Of a stretch of DNA of 64,000 nt, positions 25,953-34,842 are shown piece after piece. The notes beneath the pieces are model-generated. The model saw only the letters and a list, made by a program, of their open reading frames with translations, was not told the origin of the DNA and did not search any database. Location: contig JAGAVX010000005.1 in the NCBI GenBank assembly GCA_017941705.1, positions 16,911 to 80,910 of the forward strand. Reading direction: 5' to 3'. Origin of the DNA: Atopobiaceae bacterium. Lineage in GTDB: Bacteria > Actinomycetota > Coriobacteriia > Coriobacteriales > Atopobiaceae. The position numbers and the translations under genes were made by a program. The number at the start of each line of letters is the position of its first letter. Within the stretch, counting starts at the first letter, position 1.

Positions 25953-26492
25953 CTATGCGACGTTCTGCTTGATGTCCTCGGCGGCATCGGCGGCCTTGTC
26001 CATCGCCTCGTTGACGCCGGCAACCGCCTTACCCGTTCCCTCGATGCGATAGCGGAAGCCAAAGAACAGGCCAATGATCAGCAGCCAGATGGTGGCTCCC
26101 CACAAAAGCAGGCCAAAGACCAGGACGAGCAGCGGCACGGCAATGAAGCGCTCGCCATTGCGCTCGGCGACGAAGGTCGTCTCCATGCCCGAGCCAAACA
26201 GCTCCTTGCACTTGGCGCAGAAGCTCTTCCAGGCGCGTCCGGCCTTGGTAGTCTTGGGCTCGGTGGGCTCGCTCGCAGCCTCCGGCTCGGCCTCGTACTC
26301 GGCCTCAGGCTCGGAATCGGCCTCGGGCGCCTCGATGGGCTTGGGCATACGCTCGGTGACCTTGTTCGCCTGCTCGAGCATCACGATCGCATCCAGCACG
26401 TCGTAGTCGCAGGCTTCCAGCGCGTTGCGCGCCTCCTCGTAGCTGACGTTGCACTTCTCGCGGACCAGCTCGACCTTTTCCAGATTCTCCAT
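25953..26492 (-). CDS. DUF4342 protein (UBA-like domain plus TM)
   Basis: 179 residues from ATG 26492 (AAGGAAGG 9 nt upstream). The N-terminal UBA-like helical domain has EKCNVSYEEARNALEACDYDVLDAIVMLE, as in DUF4342 and nascent-polypeptide-associated-complex UBA domains. A Glu-rich linker (EPEAEYEAEPEAAS) follows, then a basic segment, RNGERFIAVPLLVLVFGLLLWGATIWLLIIGLFFGFRYRIEG as the membrane part, and a short helical tail. The role is unknown; the arrangement suggests a membrane-tethered protein-binding domain. Confidence 0.8.
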   Translation of the reverse strand: MENLEKVELVREKCNVSYEEARNALEACDYDVLDAIVMLEQANKVTERMPKPIEAPEADSEPEAEYEAEPEAASEPTEPKTTKAGRAWKSFCAKCKELFGSGMETTFVAERNGERFIAVPLLVLVFGLLLWGATIWLLIIGLFFGFRYRIEGTGKAVAGVNEAMDKAADAAEDIKQNVA

Positions 26493-26942
26493 GATCAACA
26501 CCCTTCCTTTGGTTGGTGGCCTCTGTTGGCCGCCTCTCTTGACGGTTCATATGATGCGGTTCACACATGAAACCGGCCGGAAGGCATGATTAATCTTGAT
26601 TAACCTTGGATTAGGGATTGTCGCAATCGCAGGCACCTGCACGTAATGTCAGAGAAAAGCCGCTGTCATCGCGATGTTCAATTGGCAAGCATCTTCCTCA
26701 TACGCTCCGTACATTTAGCAGATGTTCTCAAAGCTTCGGCATTGCCAAGTAATGTACATATTTTGTCTGATTGCCAAACATGACATCCCCATTACGATGC
26801 CCTAACAATGCTCCTTGAGCATTAAGCCGTTACTGTGCAGAATGCGGCAGAACTATACGGAGTCCTTCAGCGCTGTTGCCAGCTGAGTGACCTCGGGTTC
26901 CTTCGCAGGTCGCACATCGTCATGCTAGAAGGAGAGTTCGCC
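26493..26942. other. AT-richer intergenic stretch, no gene recognised
   Basis: 450 bp between the divergent DUF4342 and DUF47 genes, with lower GC than its surroundings. It must hold promoters for both. A TTGATTAACCTTGGATTA tract (about 26591) and repeated ATTGCCAA motifs (about 26741 and 26770) are visible but no assigned regulator site. No coding frame or RNA gene was recognised. Confidence 0.5.
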
Positions 26943-27566
26943 ATGAGTCGCGTACGCAAGATTGAGAACCAGTTCTATGACAAGTTCATCGAATTGGCTC
27001 GCGAGGTGGCGGCCTGTGCTGTGACGTTCGACGAGATCACGCACGACTGGCCCGCATCAAAGAGTCGCATCCAAGAGGTCAAGGACTACGAGGTCAAGTG
27101 CGATGCCATCATGCGCGAGACGCTCACGCTGCTCGAGAACTCCTTTATCACGCCGTTCGACCGCGAGGACATCAACATGCTCGTCCGCGAGCTCGACCAC
27201 ATCGCCGACGGGATGGACAACGTCGCGGCTCGCTTTGATCTCTATGACATCGATGGGATGCGTCCCGAGGCCGTGCAGATGGCCGACCTCATCCTGCGTG
27301 CCTCGCAGGAGCTCTCGGAGCTCTTCGATCACTTTGAGAACTTCAAGAAAGACCCGGTCGTGCGCGAGAAGATGCACACGGTGGGCACCATCGAGGACGA
27401 GGGCGACACGGTCTCGCGCCAGGCGCTTGCCACGCTCTTCCGCGAGAACACCGATGCGATCGAGGTCCTCAAGTGGAAGTCGCTCATCGACACCATGGAG
27501 GCCACCGTCGACTCGTGCAAGTCGGTCGCCAACGTCATTCGCAGCGTGCTGGTGAAAAATGCTTAG
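26943..27566 (+). CDS. DUF47 / PhoU-like phosphate-transport accessory protein
   Basis: 207 residues from ATG 26943 (AGAAGGAGAG upstream). Entirely helical, with the DUF47 pattern: E..KCD.I..E (YEVKCDAIMRE), FITPFDREDINMLVRELDHIADGMD near residue 78, and a C-terminal CKSVANVIRSVLVKNA. PhoU-like DUF47 proteins pair with PiT transporters and probably regulate phosphate uptake. Its stop overlaps the PiT start by 8 nt, indicating translational coupling. Confidence 0.93.
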   Translation: MSRVRKIENQFYDKFIELAREVAACAVTFDEITHDWPASKSRIQEVKDYEVKCDAIMRETLTLLENSFITPFDREDINMLVRELDHIADGMDNVAARFDLYDIDGMRPEAVQMADLILRASQELSELFDHFENFKKDPVVREKMHTVGTIEDEGDTVSRQALATLFRENTDAIEVLKWKSLIDTMEATVDSCKSVANVIRSVLVKNA

Positions 27567-28551
27567 CCCACTGCTGCTTGGCGTACTTATTGCCGCAATC
27601 GTCTTTGAGTTCATCAACGGCTTCCACGACACCGCCAACGCCATCGCCACCACGGTCTACACCCGAGCGCTGCCGCTGCGCGTGGCCATCCTCATGAGCG
27701 CCACCATGAACTTCATCGGCGCGCTCATGAGCGAGAAGGTGGCCATGACCATCGCGCACGGGCTGGTCAATGTGTCGCTTGAGCTCTACGTCATCCTAGC
27801 CGCGCTCTTGGGAGCCATCATCTGGGACCTTTTCACCTGGTGGTTCTCCATCCCCTCGAGCTCGAGCCACGCGCTCATCGGCAGCCTGATCGGCGCGACC
27901 ATCGTCTTTACCAGCAGGCTCGACACCATCATGTGGGACGGCGTGCTCAAGAAGGTAGTCATTCCGCTGTTCACCTCGCCTCTCGTGGGCATGGCGCTGG
28001 GCTTCTCGGTCATGCATCTGGTGTTCGAGCTCTTTGCCAACTGGCATCCAAGCAAGGCCAACGCCTTCTTCCACAAGGCGCAGATCTGCTCGTCGATGTT
28101 CATGGCCTACAGCCACGGCAACAACGACGCGCAGAAGACCATGGGCATCATCACGCTGGCGCTTATCGGATCTGGCATGCTGCCCGAGGGCTCGGGCGTT
28201 CCCACGTGGGTCAAGATCATGTGCGCCGCCACCATGGCACTTGGCACGTCCATCGGCGGACAGCGCATCATGAAGACGGTCGGCAGCGGCGTGACCAAGC
28301 TCGAGCCGGTCATGGGCTTTGTCTCGGAGTTCTCGTCGGCAGTCGCCATCGAGACCATGACCGCGCTTGGCGCACCGGTCTCGACCACACAGGTGCTCAC
28401 GACCTCGGTCATGGGAACCGGCTCCGCGCGCGGGGCAAAGAAGGTCAAGTGGGGCATGGCCAGCAGCATCTTCACCGCATGGATTGTCACGCTCCCTGCG
28501 ACGATGGTACTCGGCGGACTCTGCGCATTTGTTATCGGGCTGATCATCTAG
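27559..28551 (+). CDS. PiT-family inorganic phosphate transporter
   Basis: 330 residues with about ten TM helices. The paired PiT signatures are present: FINGFHDTANAIATTVYTRAL near residue 16 and YSHGNNDAQKTMGIITLAL near 187 (GFHDxANxxA and SHGxNDAQK). It imports phosphate with a cation, with low-affinity, pH- or sodium-driven uptake as the usual family role. Overlaps DUF47 by 8 nt and is closed by a strong terminator. Confidence 0.95.
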   Translation: MLSPLLLGVLIAAIVFEFINGFHDTANAIATTVYTRALPLRVAILMSATMNFIGALMSEKVAMTIAHGLVNVSLELYVILAALLGAIIWDLFTWWFSIPSSSSHALIGSLIGATIVFTSRLDTIMWDGVLKKVVIPLFTSPLVGMALGFSVMHLVFELFANWHPSKANAFFHKAQICSSMFMAYSHGNNDAQKTMGIITLALIGSGMLPEGSGVPTWVKIMCAATMALGTSIGGQRIMKTVGSGVTKLEPVMGFVSEFSSAVAIETMTALGAPVSTTQVLTTSVMGTGSARGAKKVKWGMASSIFTAWIVTLPATMVLGGLCAFVIGLII

Positions 28552-28583
28552 CCACGGTCGACTTCAGCCAGCAGCACAGAGGC

Positions 28584-28620
28584 GGGGCGGAGGGCCTTCG
28601 GGACTCTCCGCCCCTTTCTT
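28584..28620 (+). terminator. Intrinsic terminator of the phosphate operon
   Basis: GGGGCGGAG / CTCCGCCCC 9-bp stem, 13-nt loop, followed by TTTCTT. The convergent trpA stop is 23 nt further on, so it may serve both directions. Confidence 0.85.
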
Positions 28621-28642
28621 GGGCTTGGATGTCCGAGCTGTG

Positions 28643-29434
28643 CTAGACCCCGTGAACCGCCGCGGCCATCTCGCGCACGTAGGCTGCCACCGGCTCGACG
28701 CACCGTCCCCCATGCTCGCCAATCATGCGCACGATGGCGCTGCCGACGATGGCCCCGTCACTTGCCGCCGCCATGCGAGCGGCCTGCCCGGGCGTCGAGA
28801 TGCCAAAGCCAACCGCACAGGGCACCTGCGGGTTTGCCGCGCGGATGAGCGACACCATGCCATCGATGTCACTTGTGATCTCGCTGCGGACGCCCGTGAC
28901 GCCCAAGGAGCTGACGATGTAGACGAAGCCTGTGGCGTCAGCCGCGATCTCGCGTATGCGCTCGTGCGAGGTGGGCGCGATGAGGCTCACCACATCGAGG
29001 CCCTCGGCGGCAAAGGCAGCCGCAAACTCGGGCTTCTCCTCATGGGGTACGTCGGGCAGGATGACGCCAGCCAGGCCAACCTCTCGCTCTCGAGCAGCAA
29101 AGCGCTCGATGCCATACGAGAAGACCACGTTGGCATAGGTCATGATGACAAGCGGAACCGTGCAGCCAGACTTGCGAATGCTGTCGACCATGTCGAACAC
29201 ATCGTCAGTCGTCACCTTGTTCTCAAGCGCCCGGATATTGGCATCTTGAATGACCGGCCCCTCGGCGGTCGGGTCCGAGAAGGGAACACCCAGCTCAATG
29301 AGGTCGGCGCCGGCGTCCGCCATGGCGCGCACCAGCTGCTCGGTCACCTCGATGGTGGGATCACCGGCCGTAATGAACGGGATGAACGCCTTGCCGTTGG
29401 GGCTTGCGTCAAAGGCCTGTGCGATGCTACTCAT
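28643..29434 (-). CDS. trpA: Tryptophan synthase alpha subunit
   Basis: 263 residues; cleaves indole-3-glycerol phosphate to indole and glyceraldehyde-3-phosphate. Catalytic Glu and Asp are both in [19 protein letters not shown] (residues about 48-66). [16 protein letters not shown] and [10 protein letters not shown] segments are present, and the TIM-barrel length is normal. The ATG lies inside the end of trpB (8-nt overlap, ATGAGTAG), so the two are translationally coupled. Confidence 0.97.
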   Translation of the reverse strand: MSSIAQAFDASPNGKAFIPFITAGDPTIEVTEQLVRAMADAGADLIELGVPFSDPTAEGPVIQDANIRALENKVTTDDVFDMVDSIRKSGCTVPLVIMTYANVVFSYGIERFAAREREVGLAGVILPDVPHEEKPEFAAAFAAEGLDVVSLIAPTSHERIREIAADATGFVYIVSSLGVTGVRSEITSDIDGMVSLIRAANPQVPCAVGFGISTPGQAARMAAASDGAIVGSAIVRMIGEHGGRCVEPVAAYVREMAAAVHGV

Positions 29435-30626
29435 GAAGATCCTCCCCGCGATAACGTGCGATGGCGGCCACGTCCTTGTCGCCGCGACCGCTGAGCGTGA
29501 CGACGATCACCTGGTCCTTGTCCATGGTCGGAGCGAGTTTGATGGCGTGCGCGACGGCATGGGCGCTCTCGATGGCCGGAATCACACCCTCGGTACGGCT
29601 GAGGTACTCGAAGGCCTCCACCGCCTCCTCGTCGGTCACGGGCACATACTCCGCGCGACCGGTGTCGTGCAGCCACGCATGCTCGGGGCCGACGCCCGGA
29701 TAGTCAAGACCCGCGCTGATCGAGTAGACCGGTGCGATCTGACCGTACTCGTCCTGACAGAAGTAGCTCTTCATGCCATGGAAGATGCCCAGCTTGCCCG
29801 TGTTCATCGTCGCGGCGGTCTCCCAGGTGCCGATGCCGCGACCAGCCGCCTCGCAGCCAATGAGTCGCACGCCTTCGTCGCCGATGAAGTGATAGAAGCT
29901 GCCGATGGCGTTTGAGCCGCCGCCGACGCAGGCCAGTACGGCGTCGGGCAACCTCCCCTCCGCCGCCAAGCACTGGGCACGAGCCTCCCGTGAGATGACC
30001 GCCTGAAAGTCGCGCACGATCGTGGGGAACGGATGGGGCCCCATGACCGATCCCAGGCAGTAGTGCGTGTCGTCGATGCGATTGGTCCACTCGCGGAAGG
30101 TCTCGCTCACCGCATCCTTGAGCGTACCCGTACCTGCGGAGACGCCGCGCACCTCGGCGCCCAGCAGGCGCATGCGATAGACGTTGAGCGCCTGGCGCTC
30201 CATGTCCTCGACACCCATGTACACCACGCACTCCATGCCCATGAGTGCCGCTGCCGTGGCCGTCGCCACGCCATGCTGTCCCGCACCCGTCTCGGCAATC
30301 AGGCGCGTCTTGCCCATCCGCTTGGCGAGCAGGGCCTGCCCCAGCACGTTGTTGATCTTGTGGGCTCCCGTGTGGTTGAGGTCCTCGCGCTTGAGATAGA
30401 CACGAGCCCCACCCAGGTCGGTCGTCATGTTTGCCGCAAAGTACAGCAGGCTGGGCCGTCCGGCGTAGTTGTTGAACAGGTCGGTCAGCTCTGCGGTGAA
30501 CGCCGGGTCGTCACGATAGTGGTCATACGCCTCCTCGAGCTCCAACACGGCATTCATGAGGGTCTCGGGGATGTACTGCCCGCCATGAATGCCAAAGCGG
30601 CCCCGCGAAGTTGTCGAATTTGCCAT
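29427..30626 (-). CDS. trpB: Tryptophan synthase beta subunit
   Basis: 399 residues from ATG 30626 (CGGAG upstream); condenses indole with serine using [17 protein letters not shown] opens the protein, the PLP lysine is in [11 protein letters not shown] (near residue 86), phosphate-binding [10 protein letters not shown] is near 232, and the C-terminal LSGRGDKDV is intact. This is the TrpB1 type that pairs with TrpA. Upstream in the operon there is a 120-bp gap to trpF holding repeat copy 2, which may lower or process the mRNA before trpBA. Confidence 0.97.
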   Translation of the reverse strand: MANSTTSRGRFGIHGGQYIPETLMNAVLELEEAYDHYRDDPAFTAELTDLFNNYAGRPSLLYFAANMTTDLGGARVYLKREDLNHTGAHKINNVLGQALLAKRMGKTRLIAETGAGQHGVATATAAALMGMECVVYMGVEDMERQALNVYRMRLLGAEVRGVSAGTGTLKDAVSETFREWTNRIDDTHYCLGSVMGPHPFPTIVRDFQAVISREARAQCLAAEGRLPDAVLACVGGGSNAIGSFYHFIGDEGVRLIGCEAAGRGIGTWETAATMNTGKLGIFHGMKSYFCQDEYGQIAPVYSISAGLDYPGVGPEHAWLHDTGRAEYVPVTDEEAVEAFEYLSRTEGVIPAIESAHAVAHAIKLAPTMDKDQVIVVTLSGRGDKDVAAIARYRGEDLHE

Positions 30627-30674
30627 TGTTGCTCCGTTTCGTTGCCGACTCAATTGCCCTTGTACTCGGTGGGG

Positions 30675-30741
30675 TACCTAAATCTCAATCGGGCGCGAAG
30701 GTTTTCCCACGTTCTGTTCAAACTCGATCGAGATTTAGGTA
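30675..30741 (-). repeat. 67-bp inverted-repeat element, copy 2, inside the trp operon
   Basis: Begins TACCTAAATCTC, ends GAGATTTAGGTA; flanked by GG/CC so that the terminal palindrome extends to GGGTACC. On the minus strand the CGTGGGA core is at element positions 31-37, the same place as in copy 1. It lies 6 nt after the trpF stop and 49 nt before the trpB start, in the transcribed strand of the operon. Confidence 0.85.
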
Positions 30742-30746
30742 CCCAC

Positions 30747-31442
30747 TCATGTATAGGCGCCCGTTTTGCGCACCGCAACCACGGCAGCGGTCATCTTTTT
30801 GGAATCCTTAAGCCTGTCCGTCTCGATGCCGCTGCTCATGTCCACGCCCCAGGGGCGCAGCGTGCGAACCGCCGACACCACGTTGTCTGGCCCGAGGCCT
30901 CCCGCCAACATGAACGGCCGACGCGCACCAAAGCCCTCGACCAGCGACCAGTCGAACGCTTCACCCGACCCCTGGCCCGCGTCAAGCAGCACCATGTCGG
31001 CCGCAGAGCGCAGGGCACGTTCCACGTCAGCAGGTCTCGCGATGCGAAATGCCTGGATGATGCCAATGTGCATGCGCGAGCGCATGGCACGGATATAGTC
31101 GTTGTCCTCATGCCCATGCAGCTGGACGACATCGGCGCCAAGCAGCGCCGCATAGTAGCAGGCGTGCTGCCACGTCTGGTCGACCAGCACTATGGTCCGA
31201 TAGATGCGCTCGTCAGCTTGGGCAGCCAGTCGCTGGGCAAAGTCACGAGTCACGTTGCGGTGACTCTTGGGAAAGGCCACGATCATCCCACAGAGGTCAG
31301 GCATGGCAGCGTTGAGCGCCTCGATGTCCTCGTCACGATACATGCCGCAGAGCTTGATGCGACACGGGCCGCCCTCCTGGGTCAGAAACCCAAGCGCCGC
31401 GGCTCGACGCTCCTCAGCCATCAATCGGTCGAAGCCGCTCAC
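30747..31442 (-). CDS. trpF: Phosphoribosylanthranilate isomerase
   Basis: 231 residues from a GTG that overlaps the trpC stop by 4 nt (GTGA). It isomerises phosphoribosylanthranilate to CdRP. CRIKLCGMYRDEDI (catalytic Cys) is at about residue 30, DVVQLHG near 104, the catalytic Asp in VLLDAGQGSGEAFDW near 150, and FMLAGGLGPDNV and GVDMSSGIET near the end. The N-terminus carries about 27 residues (FDRLMAEERRAAALGFL) before the usual start of the barrel, an unusual extension for TrpF. Confidence 0.93.
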   Translation of the reverse strand: MSGFDRLMAEERRAAALGFLTQEGGPCRIKLCGMYRDEDIEALNAAMPDLCGMIVAFPKSHRNVTRDFAQRLAAQADERIYRTIVLVDQTWQHACYYAALLGADVVQLHGHEDNDYIRAMRSRMHIGIIQAFRIARPADVERALRSAADMVLLDAGQGSGEAFDWSLVEGFGARRPFMLAGGLGPDNVVSAVRTLRPWGVDMSSGIETDRLKDSKKMTAAVVAVRKTGAYT

Positions 31443-32245
31443 CGCAACCCCCTCAGGCCATCAAGCATGGCGCGCTTGTCCTTGCTGCGCATGAGCGTCT
31501 CGCCAATGAGGACCGCGTCGACACCCGCCTCCTCGAGGCGCTCCACATCCTCGCGCGTCTGGACGCCCGACTCCGACACGAAGACCCTGTCGGACCCGAC
31601 CATCGGCCTAAGCGAGATGCTCCTGCCAAAGTCCACCTCAAAGGTTCGCAGGTCGCGGTTGTTGACGCCCACGATACGGGCACCGGCCGCAAGGGCGCGC
31701 GGGACTTCATCCGGTTCGTAGGCCTCGACCAGCGCCGACATTCCCAGCCGATGGCAGAGCTCGATGCAACGTGCCAGCACATCGTCGTCCAATATCGAGC
31801 AGATGAGCAGCACCGCATGGGCGCCGATGCACTTTGCCTGGTAGACCATCAGCTCGTCCACGCAAAAGTCCTTGCGTAATACGGGGATGCCGACGCCATC
31901 CGAGATGTCCCGCAGGTATGCGTCGCTTCCCTGGAACCAGAACGGCTCGGTGAGGCAGCTGATGGCAGCCGCACCGGCCTGCTCGTAGTCGCGTGCGATG
32001 GCGACAGGGTCAAAGTCAGGAGAGATGAGCCCCTTTGAGGGGGACGCCTTCTTGCATTCGCAGATGAAGGACATGCCTGGCGCGCGAAGCGCCAGCTCGA
32101 AGGCGGGCATACCGGGCACTTGCCCTGACGCGATGCGTTCTGCCCGTGCGATGATGACGGGCTCGTCTCCGCTGTCGCGGATCGCCGCCACGCGCTCCCG
32201 CGTGCGAGCCGCAATGCGCTGCAGTATGTTCTCGCGCTCTGCCAT
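31439..32245 (-). CDS. trpC: Indole-3-glycerol phosphate synthase
   Basis: 268 residues. It closes the indole ring from CdRP. Catalytic residues are visible in FICECKKASPSKGLI (Glu/Lys near 61-66), LRKDFCVDE (Lys near 124), ALVEAYEPDEVPRA (Glu), GVNNRDLRTFEVD and VSESGVQTRED. Only a weak GGGGGC lies before the ATG. It is followed by trpF with a 4-nt overlap and preceded by trpD with a 34-nt gap. Confidence 0.96.
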   Translation of the reverse strand: MAERENILQRIAARTRERVAAIRDSGDEPVIIARAERIASGQVPGMPAFELALRAPGMSFICECKKASPSKGLISPDFDPVAIARDYEQAGAAAISCLTEPFWFQGSDAYLRDISDGVGIPVLRKDFCVDELMVYQAKCIGAHAVLLICSILDDDVLARCIELCHRLGMSALVEAYEPDEVPRALAAGARIVGVNNRDLRTFEVDFGRSISLRPMVGSDRVFVSESGVQTREDVERLEEAGVDAVLIGETLMRSKDKRAMLDGLRGLR

Positions 32246-32279
32246 GGCGCCCCCTGTTACGCTATCCGTTTGCTGCGAC

Positions 32280-33302
32280 CTATGCGTTCGACCCTGCGAT
32301 CAGAGCCTCGAGGACCTCGGTGGCCCTTCCGTTGGCAATCTGCTCGCGAGCCATTGCGATGCCCTCGCTCACATCGTTCGCAAGGCCAGCCACGTACAGC
32401 GCCGCACCTGCATTGAGCAGGGCTGCGTCACGCTTTGGTCCACACTCCTCGCCACAAAGGATCGAGCGCACCGTAACCGCGTTCTCCTCGGGCGTGCCTC
32501 CCAGCAGGTCCGCCTTCTCGCAGCGGGCAAAGCCAAAGTCCTCGGGACGAATGACCGTGGTGCGGTAGTAGCCCTCTTTGAGCTCGCATACCGTCGTAGG
32601 TGCCGAGAGCGAGATCTCGTCCATACGGTCCTGTCCGTACACGACAAACGCCCTGCGTACGCCGAGCGACGAGAGCACCTTGGCAACCGGCTCGACGAGG
32701 TACTCGTCATAGACGCCCAGCAGGAAGTACGCCGGGCGCGCCGGGTTCGTGAGCGGCCCGAGGATGTTGAACACCGTGCGGAAGCCCAGCTCGCGACGGA
32801 CGGCACCCACATAGCGCATCGCCGGATGGTACTTCTGCGCAAACAGGAACGCCATGCCCGCCGTGTCCAAGAGGTCACGGACCCTCTGCGGATCCTGGTC
32901 GAGGTTGACGCCCAGCGCCTCGAGGCAGTCGGCGGTACCGCACTGCGAGCTCGCAGCGCGATTGCCATGCTTTGCGACCTTAGCGCCGGCGGCGGCACAC
33001 AGCAGCGCCGCCGTAGTGGAGATGTTGAAGGTGTTGGCACGGTCTCCACCGGTGCCCACGATCTCGAGCACGTCAACGCCCGGATGCTCGACGGGCGTGG
33101 CAAGCTCACGCATCGCGGCGGCACAGCCGCTGATCTCGTCGATGGTCTCGGCCTTGGTGCTCTTGGTCGACAGGGCAGCCAGAAACGCCGCGTTCTGCGT
33201 GGCACTCGTCTCTCCGCTCATGATCTCACTCATGACGGTATGGGCCTCGTCGTAGGTGAGGTCCTCTTTCATGACGATCTTCTCGATGGCTTCCTTGATC
33301 AT
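32280..33302 (-). CDS. trpD: Anthranilate phosphoribosyltransferase
   Basis: 340 residues from ATG 33302 (GGGGAG 7 nt upstream). First gene of the trp operon; it attaches PRPP-derived ribose phosphate to anthranilate. The PRPP loop is [15 protein letters not shown] near residue 80, [21 protein letters not shown] near 108, and GPLTNPARP near 165. trpE and trpG are absent from this operon, so anthranilate must be made by genes elsewhere or taken up. Confidence 0.96.
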   Translation of the reverse strand: MIKEAIEKIVMKEDLTYDEAHTVMSEIMSGETSATQNAAFLAALSTKSTKAETIDEISGCAAAMRELATPVEHPGVDVLEIVGTGGDRANTFNISTTAALLCAAAGAKVAKHGNRAASSQCGTADCLEALGVNLDQDPQRVRDLLDTAGMAFLFAQKYHPAMRYVGAVRRELGFRTVFNILGPLTNPARPAYFLLGVYDEYLVEPVAKVLSSLGVRRAFVVYGQDRMDEISLSAPTTVCELKEGYYRTTVIRPEDFGFARCEKADLLGGTPEENAVTVRSILCGEECGPKRDAALLNAGAALYVAGLANDVSEGIAMAREQIANGRATEVLEALIAGSNA

Positions 33303-33370
33303 GGCCCTACTCCCCTCTTCTCCCGGCAATGCCAGGCTCACGGCCGTATGCCGGCCTATGGGGCGGCAAC

Positions 33371-33690
33371 AAAAAACCGCCCCCGATGACGTTGCATCAA
33401 GGACGGGCCTGTTTGGCTCGCGGTGCCACCTTGATTCGCGGGAGACCCGCGCACTTGGCAGGTGCTTTGGCGGCGCAACAGAGCAGTCGCTGCTGGTGCC
33501 AACACACCCTGGCGCGTCACGTGCGCCATGCGTCGCAGCCTACTGGGGACAATCCCGTTTGGTGCGCCCTCCGCGGCCCAATCAACGCCTCGCATCTCGT
33601 CCTGGCTCACACCGTCCCAGGCTCGCTCGTCGCGCGTCCGTGCGTCTACCTTCCGCATCATAGGTTTGGTCGTGCTCTTCGATTGCTTGG
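33371..33690 (-). promoter_or_regulatory. T-box riboswitch, tRNA-Trp specific
   Basis: The 5' leader of trpD. Elements in order on the minus strand: a GGTGTGAGCC stem I apical motif followed by GAGATGCG; a specifier loop GCGTTGAT-TGG-GCC with TGG (Trp) at 33580-33578; the T-box sequence AAGGTGGCACCGCG at 33432-33419; and a terminator (33406-33377) ending in six T, partly complementary to the T-box half. Uncharged tRNA-Trp would stabilise the antiterminator and allow trp transcription. The 3' end is 69 nt from the trpD start. Stem boundaries were read by eye. Confidence 0.9.
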
Positions 33691-33826
33691 TACTGTACTC
33701 GTTCTAATACGTCTTGCTATATCTGTTTTACAATTGGTAACGAAAGCATATGAGCTCGTATGTCGCTTCTTTGATTGTTGGTGCTTAGATAGTTTTATGG
33801 TATTGCATAAATTGATGCAGAGCGTC

Positions 33827-34576
33827 CTACCTCAGCCGCTTGGCAAACTCGTCTGCCTCATTGTAATCGCGTAACTCCTCGACGAAACCTGCCGTGATGA
33901 TACCCGAGGGCAACGCCACGACGGCAATGCCCATCATGGCCGATACCATGCTAATCGCCCGCCCCGCGACGCTCGTTGCGTACAGATCGCCATAGCCTAT
34001 CGTCGAGAGGCTGATGACCGCCCAATAGAGAGCGTCAAAGAAGGTGCTGAAGGTGTCGGGTTCCACATTGAAGATGAGCAGCGCGCTGATGAAGACGTAT
34101 CCGACTGCCAGCACAAGCACCGCGAGCAGTGCCGAGCGCTCGCGGTGCAGAACGCGCAACACGAGCTGCACGCTGCGCGAATGGTGAACGAGCTTGACTG
34201 CCCTGAACACGCGCATCAGGCGAACCAGGCGCGAGAGGCGCAGCACCTGCGACACATGCAAAAAGGTCGGCGCGATCGAGACGAGGTCGATCAGCGCGAG
34301 CGGGGTGAGGGGATACAGCACAAACGCCATGACCCGGCTTTCCGACGCCTTCTCCTCGAGCATGAGGTCGGCGCACGACCAACGAAGCAGGTAATCGATT
34401 ATGAAGACGGCCGTCGTCGCCCACTCCAGTATCCGCAGCTCCCGCGTCAGCTCCTTGAAGCAGAGCGGCAGGAGGCTCAACAGGATACAGACGATCATGA
34501 ACCAGTCGTACAGATGTGCCACGTGGTCGTCGGTGACACTGTCGTCGGTGATGATGGCATATATGCGCTGACGCAT
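33827..34576 (-). CDS. Voltage-gated-type potassium/ion channel
   Basis: 249 residues from ATG 34576 (GAGGAGG 5 nt upstream). Six TM segments: S1-S3 (about 22-115), an S4-like positively charged helix RLSRLVRLMRVFRAVKLV near 118, S5 (about 145-165), a pore helix and filter TIGYGDLY near residue 196, and S6 (about 205-230). The filter is potassium-type and the S4 arginines are regularly spaced, so it is a Kv-like channel of the minimal bacterial type. It lacks cytosolic regulatory domains. Single gene; function in the cell is unknown. Confidence 0.9.
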   Translation of the reverse strand: MRQRIYAIITDDSVTDDHVAHLYDWFMIVCILLSLLPLCFKELTRELRILEWATTAVFIIDYLLRWSCADLMLEEKASESRVMAFVLYPLTPLALIDLVSIAPTFLHVSQVLRLSRLVRLMRVFRAVKLVHHSRSVQLVLRVLHRERSALLAVLVLAVGYVFISALLIFNVEPDTFSTFFDALYWAVISLSTIGYGDLYATSVAGRAISMVSAMMGIAVVALPSGIITAGFVEELRDYNEADEFAKRLR

Positions 34577-34671
34577 GCGGGCCTCCTCGAATCTGGCTCG
34601 CTTCCATTTTGGCATGCCACACGGCCGCTGTCATGTCCCTTTGACATGTTGAGCGGCGAGCTGCGGACCAA

Positions 34672-34780
34672 CCCTGTGCCCTCGACGATCCCCCGGGCGA
34701 CCTCTGTAGCTGAAGTCCGGTGCGACCCGCGCGTACTCGCGGCGAAAGCGCGAGCCCGAGGGATCGTCGAGGGCACAGGG
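34672..34780. repeat. Perfect 21-bp inverted repeat around a 67-nt spacer
   Basis: 34672-34692 and 34760-34780 are exact inverted copies (CCCTGTGCCCTCGACGATCC core); with one mismatch the pairing continues for about six more bp. The enclosed sequence has a second small hairpin (GCGCG near 34730/34749). It lies in the divergent gap between the ion channel and macro-domain genes, 62 nt before the latter. Could be a mobile-repeat scar or a regulatory hairpin. Confidence 0.75.
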
Positions 34781-34842
34781 CGGCACCGCATGTTCAATGC
34801 AAACCACCCTATACTGAACATAACCAATCGAGCGGAGGAGCC

